A DNA stretch of 6,513 nt from Acidimicrobiaceae bacterium (GTDB lineage Bacteria > Actinomycetota > Acidimicrobiia > Acidimicrobiales > UBA10347). Made by a program: the position numbers and the translations under genes. The DNA is taken from positions 1-6,513 of the forward strand of contig DNHM01000238.1 in the NCBI GenBank assembly GCA_003485885.1, in the 5' to 3' direction. Positions within the stretch are counted from its first letter, which is position 1, and every line of letters begins with the position of its first letter. This document shows, in pieces, positions 1 through 6,507 of this stretch. The notes under the pieces were generated by a model that saw nothing but the letters and a program-made list of their open reading frames with translations, searched no databases and was not told where the DNA came from.

Positions 1-443
1 GCGACCGCGAGCGCCCGTTCGGTCGCCTGATGATCACGCACATTGCGAAAATGTCGGGGATCGTCAGCCAGCGCCCGACGGACCGCCGCACCCAACACCG
101 GCTTGGTTAACGGCCGACGCCCGGGAAGTTCGCCGACCGCCAGCAGTTCAGCGAGCCGGAAGGGTGTGACAAAATTGACGTTGGCCACGCCAGCAACCCC
201 AAGGTCACCGCTGCCGAGCATTCGACGGGCCGCAAGCCCAGCGAAGTTTGAGGGAACGATGACGGTGACCGGTGCCAGTGCTACCCCAGCCTTCGCGTCG
301 ACGATCGCTCGGGCCAACGCCGCGCTGGCAGCACGCCCATATTCGCTGACCACGATGTTCGTTCCCACAGCCACAACGTAAACCACCGGTGTGACAGCGC
401 CGTCCACCGTCACCCACTTCTTGCGCGTCTTCTGGACCCACAT
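1..443 (-). CDS. AddB-like PD-(D/E)XK nuclease family protein, N-terminal part (partial, runs off left edge)
   Basis: About 147 N-terminal codons are visible on the minus strand; the rest lies beyond base 1. After a short leader the protein reads IVVSEYGRAASAALARAI, then LAPVTVIVPSNFAGLAARR, GVANVNFVTPFRLAELLA, GRRPLTKPVLGAAVRRAL and finally DHQATERALAV. I recognise this succession from the N-terminus of large actinobacterial AddB/RecB-type PD-(D/E)XK nuclease proteins, which work with a UvrD-type helicase-nuclease in resecting double-strand breaks. The nuclease domain itself would be C-terminal and is not in the window, so activity cannot be judged. The start is uncertain. ATG at 443 is used because G/C-ending codons continue without a break up to it; GTG at 386, or at 374 with GGTGG eight bases ahead, would put the start closer to the conserved segment. 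The upstream AIM24-family gene ends 58 bp away on the same strand, so the two may share a transcript. Confidence 0.72.
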   Translation of the reverse strand, partial: MWVQKTRKKWVTVDGAVTPVVYVVAVGTNIVVSEYGRAASAALARAIVDAKAGVALAPVTVIVPSNFAGLAARRMLGSGDLGVAGVANVNFVTPFRLAELLAVGELPGRRPLTKPVLGAAVRRALADDPRHFRNVRDHQATERALAV

Positions 444-456
444 GTGGTGGGATGCC

Positions 457-469
457 CGCGAGAGTCGCG
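457..469 (-). other. Small perfect hairpin in the AIM24-nuclease gap
   Basis: CGCGA and TCGCG flank a 3-base loop, giving a 5-bp GC-rich stem that ends 13 bases ahead of the ATG at 443. No T-run follows, so it is not a convincing terminator. It could be an attenuating or mRNA-end structure between the two minus-strand genes, or chance in GC-rich DNA. Confidence 0.2.
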
Positions 470-501
470 ATCACCCCTTTCACCTCATGGTCACGTCAGG
501 G

Positions 502-1233
502 TTAGTCCCGGCCGAGCAGACCACCAACGACACCACCGGCGCCGCCGCCGCTGGAATTGCCGGTGCCCAGTGCTGCGCCAATGAAGCTGAGGAACTCGTT
601 GGGGTTACGGGTCTGAACAAGCACCCGGCCGGGACCGGTGAAGTCGAAGACCAGGCCTTCGCCACTTTTGAAGGTCTGTACCAGGCCGCCAGTCACCTTG
701 CGCAGATCCATGTGCACCGACTCTTGGTAGGCGACCATATGGCCGGTATCAAGCGTGATCGTTTGGCCGGGGGCCAGATCCCATGCCTCGATTGCACCAT
801 AGGCAGCGACCACCATGGGGCCGTTGCCTTCAGCCCGCAGGATGAAGCCACCCTCAGAACCGAACATGTTCTTGAAGCCACCCCACTTGGTGTCCATCTC
901 CACACCATCAGCCGACGCTAGCCACGAGCCCTTCTGCACGAACCAGGGCTGGCCCGGTACCAGGTCGATGACTTGGGTGTCGCCAGGGAGCCGAGCCGCA
1001 ACGTCGACCCAGCCGCCTTCAGCTGGAGCAATATACGACGTGATGAAGAATGACTCGCCACCGAGCGCGGCTCGTTTGAGCGACTTAAGCACACCACCCT
1101 CGGCCTTGGCCTCGACGGTCACCGACGGGACCGTCGCCATCATGGCACCGGATTCGGCCTTGATCCGTTCGTGAGGGCCCATCGTGATTCGGGCTACACC
1201 GAACGCCGGTCCTTGTCGATTCTGTACTTCCAT
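502..1233 (-). CDS. AIM24 / TIGR00266 family protein
   Basis: A complete 243-residue protein of the AIM24 (TIGR00266) family, within the usual size of bacterial members. Family landmarks are ESGAMMA at residues 27-33, the segment LKSLKRAALGGESFF (49-63), repeated beta-rich PGD/PGQ turns (RLPGDTQVIDLVPGQPW, LAPGQTITLDTGHMVAY), and GEGLVFDFTGPGRVLVQTR at 191-209. These fit the family's double beta-sandwich fold. The last ~20 residues are a glycine-rich tail (GNSSGGGAGGVVGGLLGRD) of a kind common in this family. There is no signal peptide or membrane segment, so it is probably cytosolic. The bacterial role is not settled; yeast Aim24 is a mitochondrial inner-membrane organisation factor, and that role should not be carried over. 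The ATG at 1233 follows a purine-rich stretch (GGAAGAAAGCAAGGA), though the AAGGA lies very close to the start. It is divergent from sbcD and is probably first in a minus-strand unit with the nuclease gene. Confidence 0.9.
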   Translation of the reverse strand: MEVQNRQGPAFGVARITMGPHERIKAESGAMMATVPSVTVEAKAEGGVLKSLKRAALGGESFFITSYIAPAEGGWVDVAARLPGDTQVIDLVPGQPWFVQKGSWLASADGVEMDTKWGGFKNMFGSEGGFILRAEGNGPMVVAAYGAIEAWDLAPGQTITLDTGHMVAYQESVHMDLRKVTGGLVQTFKSGEGLVFDFTGPGRVLVQTRNPNEFLSFIGAALGTGNSSGGGAGGVVGGLLGRD

Positions 1234-1269
1234 GATCCTTGCTTTCTTCCGCCGTAGTGCGTGCTTGGA

Positions 1270-1335
1270 CAGTAGTTCGCATCGTTGCGTGGCTCCATGC
1301 TACTGGGGTCACCCTCGCCCCATCCGCGACTACTG
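1270..1335. repeat. Hexamer CTACTG, three copies at 30-bp spacing
   Basis: CAGTAG occurs at 1270-1275 (inverted copy), and CTACTG at 1300-1305 and 1330-1335; both direct copies extend to CTACTGG. The starts are exactly 30 bp apart, close to three helical turns, which would place bound proteins on the same face of the DNA. The repeats are visible in the sequence; an operator role is inference. Confidence 0.35.
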
Positions 1336-1351
1336 GCTCTAGGGGCGCGAT

Positions 1352-1382
1352 TGTTGAGGGTTATGCGAGTGGAAACTCAACA
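1352..1382. repeat. Inverted repeat TGTTGAG-N17-CTCAACA upstream of sbcD
   Basis: Two perfect 7-base arms (1352-1358 and 1376-1382) are separated by 17 bases and end 39 bases ahead of the sbcD start. The arm centres are 24 bp apart, a little over two helical turns, as expected for a dimeric repressor site. It could equally be chance; no known consensus is matched. Confidence 0.3.
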
Positions 1383-1421
1383 GGCAACGAGACTGTCACA
1401 CCCCCTCGTCATGATGGACCC

Positions 1422-2552
1422 ATGAGGATTTTGCACACCAGTGATTGGCATCTTGGCCGGTCCTTCGGCGATCACCGTCTACTCGAACAGCAGGCACTCT
1501 TCATCGACTGGCTCGTCGACCTGGTTCGCCATGAAGAGATTGATCTGGTGGCGATTGCTGGCGATCTCTACGACCGATCTGTTCCACCGGCTGATGCGGT
1601 GGAGCTCTTTCACTCATCGCTATCTCGTCTGCTCGCTGCTGGCGCCGACGTCGCTGCCATCGCTGGCAATCACGACAGTGCCGAACGCCTAGGCAGCATC
1701 GACGGGCTACTCGCGTCTGGGCTCCTGCTGCGCGGGGGCTACAAGCGCGCCGCCGATGTCGACATTCGCACCTATGCCGATGGTCCGCTGGCCATCGTTG
1801 CCGTGCCCTACCTCGATCCGGTCTTCGCACCCATCGATACGTCCCACGATGCCAGTGAACGTCCGAGCCACGAGACCGTCCTGCGTCGCACGCTCACAAC
1901 AGCTCGCGACCGCATCACTCCAGGCGTGCGCAGCTTGGCGATCGCCCATGCCTTTGTCACCGGCGCCGAACCGAGCGAATCTGAGCGCACGCTGGCCGTT
2001 GGCGACGCTGGCATGGTGTCTTCGACTGTCTTCAACGGCTTCGACTACACCGCACTCGGCCACCTTCATCGGGCCCAGATCGTCGGCGGCGACGAACGGG
2101 TGCGCTACAGCGGGGCGCCACTGGCCTACTCGTTTGGTGAGAAGTCCCAGAAAGAAGTCGTCCTCATCGAACTCGATGCCGATGCTGATGCCCGATCCAA
2201 ACCAATCCCTATCGACGTCGGCCGTTCCGTCGCCACCGTCCGGGGCACACTCGATGAACTACTCGCAGCCGATGGCAACAACCACGACTGGGTCCGGGTC
2301 GAACTCACCAACACCCATCCCGTGGCCGATGCCCATCGCCGGCTCCGCGACCATTTCCCGCACCTGGTCGAGATTGCTCGCATCGGTGCCCGTCCCAACA
2401 ACCGTGAACGGTTGACCGTGCAAGCGGTACGCGAACGTTCGGTCCAGGAACTCGCAGGCGAGTTCCTGACCAATGTCAGCAGCCACGACGACGCCAGCGA
2501 TCTCGCACTACTTCAAAACGCGCTGAGTCGAGCTGAGAACCACCAGTCATGA
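1422..2552 (+). CDS. sbcD: Exonuclease SbcCD subunit D (Mre11-like nuclease)
   Basis: The protein has 376 residues, within the normal length of SbcD. It is the metallo-phosphoesterase half of the SbcCD complex, which trims double-stranded ends 3'-5' and cuts DNA hairpins and protein-blocked ends with a two-metal (typically Mn2+) centre. All phosphoesterase motifs are present: SDWHLG with D8 and H10, GDLYDR with D48, GNHD at 82-85, H176 in IAHAFVTG, and GHLH at 213-216. YSGAPLAYSFGEKSQKEV follows, as in other SbcD proteins, then the C-terminal capping region that contacts SbcC. The ATG at 1422 gives the canonical N-terminus MRILHTSDWHLG. The ribosome site is weak (GGA four bases ahead); upstream in-frame starts would add a tail with no family resemblance. 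The stop overlaps the sbcC start by ATGA, so the two are translationally coupled. No catalytic residue is missing. Confidence 0.96.
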   Translation: MRILHTSDWHLGRSFGDHRLLEQQALFIDWLVDLVRHEEIDLVAIAGDLYDRSVPPADAVELFHSSLSRLLAAGADVAAIAGNHDSAERLGSIDGLLASGLLLRGGYKRAADVDIRTYADGPLAIVAVPYLDPVFAPIDTSHDASERPSHETVLRRTLTTARDRITPGVRSLAIAHAFVTGAEPSESERTLAVGDAGMVSSTVFNGFDYTALGHLHRAQIVGGDERVRYSGAPLAYSFGEKSQKEVVLIELDADADARSKPIPIDVGRSVATVRGTLDELLAADGNNHDWVRVELTNTHPVADAHRRLRDHFPHLVEIARIGARPNNRERLTVQAVRERSVQELAGEFLTNVSSHDDASDLALLQNALSRAENHQS

Positions 2553-5500
2553 GGCCACTGCGGCTCACCATGACCGCATTCGGCCCCTATGCCGGCACCG
2601 AAGTTGTCGACTTCGATGCCCTTGCTGAATTGGGCCTGTTCGTCGTAGCTGGAAAGAACGGTTCCGGCAAGACCACCATCTTCGATGCCTTGCACTACGC
2701 GCTGTACGGCATACTCCCCGGTCGTCGCGCTTCCTACATCCGGCTCAAGTCCGACCATGCTGACGACTCGACCGAATGCCAGGTCACACTCGACTTCGCA
2801 GCGCACAACACCCAGTGGCGGGTCGAACGATCTCCGAAACAGAAACGGAGCAAACGTCGCGGCACCGGCACCACCGAAGCACCCGCTGTAGCCACCCTGT
2901 TCCGGCTTAACAACGGCACCCCCACTGCAGTCACGAACCGTGTCGAAGAGGTGCGGGCCAAGTGTGCCGAACTCGTTGGACTGAGCGGCAAACAGTTCGA
3001 GCGGGTTGCGTTGCTTCCGCAGGGTCAGTTCAGTCGGGTCTTGACCGAGTCCAGCACCGAACGACGCGAACTACTCCGCACATTGTTCTCCTCTGAGATC
3101 TTCGACAATGCCACCAGCCTGCTGACCGACGCTGCGGCCCAAGCAACCGCTGCCGACCGAGCCGTTCTCGAACGACTCGATCACCGCCAGGGAGTTCTCA
3201 CCGACGAACTCAGCATGCTGACCGGTCACGTTGCTGCTGACTCCACCGACTCCTCACACGACGCACTCCTTGATCACCAACGTGCGGAACTTGCCAGCCA
3301 GACGGCTGCCGTCGCCGACCTCAACGCCACCGCACAACATGCAGCCCAAGCCCATCAAGCCGCAACAGACATCGCGCAACGAATCAAACGACGTGACCTT
3401 GTGCGTCAGGAGCTCGAACGCCATACGCAGGCGGACCCACAGCACCAGGTTGATCTCACCCGGCTGCACAATGCACGGGCCGCTGTTCCGGTCGCCACCC
3501 ATGCGCAGTCTCTCATCCGTCACCAAGAACAGCGTCGGGTTGCCGACCAACGAGTTTTCGATCTTCACCAACAGCTTCATCACGCCCTCGCTGCGGCTGG
3601 CCTTGACCCGGTCAGCTCACCAGCTCACCAGCTCACCAAACCCCACGCGCTTGATGACGCGGCGCTTGATGACGCGGCGCTTGATGGCGCAGCACATGAT
3701 GTCGCGGCACTTGACGCCATCGCTGACCGCATCGACACCTTCGATGCCCGACTGACCGACCGCCGAGACTCGGCACTACACGTCCAGGATCTCACCGCAG
3801 CCATCGCTCAGACGCAGGGTGATCTTCGTCGGCTCGACAACGAGACACGCAATCTCGACGAACACCATCGCACCGCGACCGCGCGGCTTCGTCAGGTCAC
3901 AGCCGAACTGACCGACCTGGACCAAGCTGCCGATGTCAACGAATGTGAAACCGCGCTTCGCACAGCCGAAGCCCGGTTGACACAACGCACCGAACTGGCC
4001 GAAATCGAGATCGTTCACAGCCAACTCGTGCGTCAGGCCACGGAACTCGACACGACCATCGACCGGCTTGAGCAAGCACGCGACACCGCAGTCCACGCGC
4101 AATCTGCACACACATCTGCGCAGGAAAAAGCCGACTTGGCATTCGCTGCGTACAAAGAATGCGAGCGTCGCAACGACGCTGTTATCCACTATCAGGCAGC
4201 AACGCTCAAGCTCACGTCGGCTCGCTCCGCGTTGGCCCAGGCCCGGGCCGAGTCCGACCAACTGTGGGACGCATTTATTGCTGGCACCGCAGCCCGCGTC
4301 GCGCACGCATTGGTCGACGATGAGCCGTGCCCAGTTTGTGGTTCGTGCGAACACCCGCAGCCAGCTGCCATCGCAGAAGACGGCCAGATCGTCACCGATT
4401 CTCAAGTAGCAGCTGCCCGAGAACGCAGCGATGCAATACAAACCCAGGTGCAGACCATCGAGTCCGACATCGAAACACTTCGGGCTGCCGACGCCGACAT
4501 TACGTCGCTCAGTACGACCGAGCTCGCAGCCCAAATCACCACCACAAAGGCCATGGCGCTGGGCGCCCGCACTATCGCCGACGAGACCCGACAGGCTGCC
4601 GGGTTGTATGAACAGGTGGAAGCCGAACTGCGTCAGGTCCGCACCGACCGCACCGCACTCGACGACGAATTGCGGACAACTGATCAACGCCGCAGCCGAC
4701 TCGAAGGCGCACTGGGAGCTGCGGCGAACGAACCAGTCGCGATACTGCGGGCCCAAGCCCTCGATGCAGCCTCGGCCCGGACCCAGGCTGATCAACTCGT
4801 AGAACGCCGGGCCGAACTCACCCAGACAGTCCACACCACCGAACAAGAAATCGACACGATTGGACTGAATCAGATAGCGACCCAAAGCCGCCGCGCCTCG
4901 AGCGCTGATCAGCTCATCGAGCGCCAGCAGGCACTCGATGTGGCGTCGGAGCGCTACACCAACGCTGACCGAGCGCTGGCTGAGTGTTCGCGAACCCCGG
5001 TGCGCGCCGACCAAGACCTCGAGGTTCGAGCCAGGGCCGCCCGCCATGCTCGGGGTTTGATCACCGACATGCTGACCGCACTCGCTCGGCAACACGACGC
5101 CGCCGATGCGGTCCGCCGAGCACAGTCGATTCTCGACGAGCGACTCTCCCAATCGTTGTTCACCACCGTTGACCAAGCAGTTGCTGCTTTTGTCGAACCA
5201 CACCTACTCGCCCAACTCGAAGCACAGACGGCAGCCCACATAACAACCACCGACCGGCTGCACGGACAGCTACATGAACTCACCGGCCTTCCAGACTCAC
5301 CCCCCGACCTTGCGGCGCTCCAGCTGATCGCTGACCAGTCCAGCCATACCTTCGCCGCAGCCAACACTGCCCTGATCACCGCGACTACAAATCTTGATCG
5401 AATCACATCTGAACTTCGGGCAATCGAATCAGAACGGGCACGGTGCCAGACAACCGACCTCGACACTCGCCGGCTCGAGCGGGTCGCTGCATTGGCCAAA

Positions 5501-6019
5501 GGTGATAACGAACGCAACACCTCGTTCGAGAACTGGGTGCTGGCCGCTCACCTTCGCGATGTTGTCGAGCTCGCCAATATCCGGCTAGCACGGTCAACCC
5601 ATCAACGATTCCAACTGTGTGTCCTGGACGACGGCGAGAACAAACGGGGTACGTGGGGCCTGGACCTTGGGGTCGAAGACACAGTGACCGGCACCCAACG
5701 ACCAACCGCCGGGCTCTCAGGTGGTGAGCTGTTTCAGGCTTCACTTGCGTTGGCCCTCGGGCTTGCCGATGCAGTCATGAATCAGAGCGCAGGGGTTCGA
5801 GTCGATGCACTGTTCATCGACGAAGGTTTCGGGTCTCTCGATGAAACATCGGTCGAGCGAGCGATCGATCTCCTCGACGAACTTCGTGATCGTGGCGCAA
5901 TGGTCGGTGTGATCACTCATGTGCCAGCACTGCTCGAGGCGCTGCCACGTGGTGTGAGCGTCATCGAGTCGCCCAACGGCCAAGGATCAACCATCCGCCA
6001 GACGCCTCGCGCCGCCTAA
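2549..6019 (+). CDS. sbcC: Exonuclease SbcCD subunit C (Rad50-like ATPase)
   Basis: The 1156-residue SMC/Rad50-type ATPase partner of SbcD; it binds DNA, and its ATP cycle controls access of ends and hairpins to the nuclease. It is longer than E. coli SbcC (1048 residues). The N-terminal ATPase half holds Walker A GKNGSGKT at 35-42 and the Q-loop LLPQGQF at 155-161. Two long Ala/Glu/Arg/Gln-rich coiled-coil arms, about 190-590 and 605-1010, flank the zinc hook CPVC at 594-597 inside EPCPVCGSCEHP. The C-terminal half has the signature LSGGE at 1056-1060, Walker B LFIDE at 1088-1092, the D-loop SLD ending at D1098, and the switch histidine H1124 in GVITHVP. The start lies within ATGA of sbcD with no clear ribosome site of its own, so translation is probably coupled. 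Residues 356-391 are encoded by two tandem repeats and look like an unstructured break in the first arm. All ATPase motifs are intact. Confidence 0.97.
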   Translation: MRPLRLTMTAFGPYAGTEVVDFDALAELGLFVVAGKNGSGKTTIFDALHYALYGILPGRRASYIRLKSDHADDSTECQVTLDFAAHNTQWRVERSPKQKRSKRRGTGTTEAPAVATLFRLNNGTPTAVTNRVEEVRAKCAELVGLSGKQFERVALLPQGQFSRVLTESSTERRELLRTLFSSEIFDNATSLLTDAAAQATAADRAVLERLDHRQGVLTDELSMLTGHVAADSTDSSHDALLDHQRAELASQTAAVADLNATAQHAAQAHQAATDIAQRIKRRDLVRQELERHTQADPQHQVDLTRLHNARAAVPVATHAQSLIRHQEQRRVADQRVFDLHQQLHHALAAAGLDPVSSPAHQLTKPHALDDAALDDAALDGAAHDVAALDAIADRIDTFDARLTDRRDSALHVQDLTAAIAQTQGDLRRLDNETRNLDEHHRTATARLRQVTAELTDLDQAADVNECETALRTAEARLTQRTELAEIEIVHSQLVRQATELDTTIDRLEQARDTAVHAQSAHTSAQEKADLAFAAYKECERRNDAVIHYQAATLKLTSARSALAQARAESDQLWDAFIAGTAARVAHALVDDEPCPVCGSCEHPQPAAIAEDGQIVTDSQVAAARERSDAIQTQVQTIESDIETLRAADADITSLSTTELAAQITTTKAMALGARTIADETRQAAGLYEQVEAELRQVRTDRTALDDELRTTDQRRSRLEGALGAAANEPVAILRAQALDAASARTQADQLVERRAELTQTVHTTEQEIDTIGLNQIATQSRRASSADQLIERQQALDVASERYTNADRALAECSRTPVRADQDLEVRARAARHARGLITDMLTALARQHDAADAVRRAQSILDERLSQSLFTTVDQAVAAFVEPHLLAQLEAQTAAHITTTDRLHGQLHELTGLPDSPPDLAALQLIADQSSHTFAAANTALITATTNLDRITSELRAIESERARCQTTDLDTRRLERVAALAKGDNERNTSFENWVLAAHLRDVVELANIRLARSTHQRFQLCVLDDGENKRGTWGLDLGVEDTVTGTQRPTAGLSGGELFQASLALALGLADAVMNQSAGVRVDALFIDEGFGSLDETSVERAIDLLDELRDRGAMVGVITHVPALLEALPRGVSVIESPNGQGSTIRQTPRAA
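3614..3637 (+). repeat. Three perfect tandem copies of AGCTCACC inside sbcC
   Basis: An 8-bp unit is repeated three times without mismatch. Because 8 is not a multiple of 3, each copy is read in a different frame (giving SSPAHQLT, residues 356-363), and only the total of 24 bp keeps sbcC in frame. Gain or loss of one unit would frameshift the gene. Confidence 0.9.
3647..3721 (+). repeat. Five degenerate 15-bp tandem units inside sbcC
   Basis: Units begin at 3647, 3662, 3677, 3692 and 3707. The first two are identical (GCGCTTGATGACGCG) and the others diverge step by step. They encode the pentapeptides ALDDA, ALDDA, ALDGA, AHDVA and ALDAI (residues 367-391). The 15-bp period preserves frame, so copy-number changes would only lengthen or shorten the arm. 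Identity at one end with decay towards the other suggests recent duplication. Confidence 0.88.
4319..4357 (+). other. Zinc-hook coding segment of sbcC
   Basis: This codes residues 591-603, DEPCPVCGSCEHP, the apex where two SbcC coiled coils join by sharing one zinc ion through C594 and C597 of each subunit. The general pattern CPxCGSxxHP is kept. The first variable position is a third cysteine, C600, next to the conserved-pattern H602. Confidence 0.9.
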
Positions 6020-6039
6020 CGACCAACCCGCCTACGGTC

Positions 6040-6058
6040 GGGCAGGCACGAGATGCCC
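6040..6058. other. Weak hairpin downstream of sbcC
   Basis: GGGCA (6040-6044) and TGCCC (6054-6058) can pair around a 9-base loop, 20 bases after the sbcC stop. There is no T-run. It may assist termination together with the stronger hairpin that follows. Confidence 0.25.
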
Positions 6059-6067
6059 AGCCACGCA

Positions 6068-6094
6068 GGTCATCACCGCCACGATGTGATGACC
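6068..6094. terminator. Probable bidirectional terminator between convergent genes
   Basis: GGTCATCAC (6068-6076) and GTGATGACC (6086-6094) form a perfect 9-bp stem with a 9-base loop. It sits in the 80-bp gap between the sbcC stop and the stop of the minus-strand gene at 6100, where a two-way terminator is expected. It lacks a T-run on either side, as is common for hairpin terminators in high-GC actinobacteria, so function is inferred from position and stem quality. Confidence 0.6.
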
Positions 6095-6099
6095 GATGA

Positions 6100-6507
6100 T
6101 TAGGTGTACCGAGAAAAGGCGCTCGGGCGCTTCGGGGTTTTGGTGGCAGGTTCGGCGCTGGTTTCGTCCGACGCTGTGGCCAACGTGTCACCCCTATCCG
6201 CATCAGTAGAGACGTGCTCGGCCGCTGGTTCAAGCGTCTCCAACACCACCACCACAGGTTCACCCTTTGGTGCATGAACACCGCCTCGAGCATTGTGCAA
6301 AACACGCTGAGTATCGGCATGTTCAGGCTGGGGATGGACCGTCATGGCCGAGGTCCCACCCGACCACGGGGGACGATCCTGGGCAATGACGGGTTCTGAC
6401 TGACTGGTCAGACGTGTGAGCGCCTGATCCGTAATAGGGGACACCGCGCCATCTGCCGCGACAACCCAGTGTTCTGTGGCCGCCTCAAAATCACCAGTCG
6501 ACGCCAT
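6100..6507 (-). CDS. Hypothetical protein, start possibly beyond the right edge
   Basis: A 135-codon frame from ATG at 6507 to TAA at 6100. I do not recognise a family. The first part (ASTGDFEAATEHWVV, then DGAVSPITDQALTRLTSQSE) could be a small folded segment. The middle has VHPQPEHADTQRVL and a run of valines (EPVVVVLETLEP), and the last ~35 residues are Thr/Ala/Ser/Glu/Pro-rich, ending KTPKRPSAFSRYT, probably a disordered basic tail. No signal peptide or membrane segment is visible. The frame stays open to base 6513, and only six bases precede the ATG, so this may be the C-terminal part of a longer protein. Support for it being real comes from a moderate preference for G/C-ending codons and from the hairpin just past its stop. 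No competing frame here looks better. Confidence 0.5.
   Translation of the reverse strand: MASTGDFEAATEHWVVAADGAVSPITDQALTRLTSQSEPVIAQDRPPWSGGTSAMTVHPQPEHADTQRVLHNARGGVHAPKGEPVVVVLETLEPAAEHVSTDADRGDTLATASDETSAEPATKTPKRPSAFSRYT

Larger units (their letters stand above)
1234..1421. promoter_or_regulatory. Divergent control region between the AIM24-family gene and sbcD
   Basis: This 188-bp gap separates two start codons pointing away from each other, so promoters for both directions are expected here. I could not pick out a convincing -35/-10 pair on either strand, nor a match to the actinobacterial LexA box (CGAAC-N4-GTTCG). It does contain a phased hexamer (CAGTAG at 1270-1275, CTACTG at 1300-1305 and 1330-1335) and an inverted repeat at 1352-1382. 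The sbcD frame stays open back to an ATG at 1239, but those 61 codons show no resemblance to SbcD and are read as non-coding. Confidence 0.5.

Noticed and set aside
43..381. Plus-strand open frame of 112 codons at the left end
   Set aside because: The minus strand over the same bases encodes a recognisable AddB-like N-terminus; the plus frame is Ser/Thr/Ala/Pro/Arg-rich shadow sequence.
391..921. Plus-strand open frame of 176 codons across the AIM24-family gene
   Set aside because: It overlaps the C-terminal half of a well-supported minus-strand gene and has no recognisable motif.
1200..1213. Possible LexA box (CGAAC followed by GCCG and GT)
   Set aside because: Only the left half fits the CGAAC-N4-GTTCG consensus; the right half matches two of five bases and the site lies inside coding sequence.
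1239..1421. A 61-residue N-terminal extension of SbcD from ATG 1239
   Set aside because: SbcD proteins begin at MRILHTSDWHLG (1422). The extension has no resemblance to the family and would fill the divergent promoter region.
3776..5203. A 475-codon open frame antisense to sbcC
   Set aside because: It lies wholly inside a gene with intact SbcC motifs, has an odd composition rich in Cys, Gly and Leu, and shows no family resemblance. Long antisense frames are expected in high-GC coding DNA.
6113..6140. Hairpin GCGC-TCGG-GCGC followed by TTCGGGGTTTT, as an sbcC terminator
   Set aside because: The stem is only four clean base pairs plus a wobble, the T-run is separated from it by CGGGG, and it lies within the minus-strand reading frame. 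The hairpin at 6068-6094 is much better.
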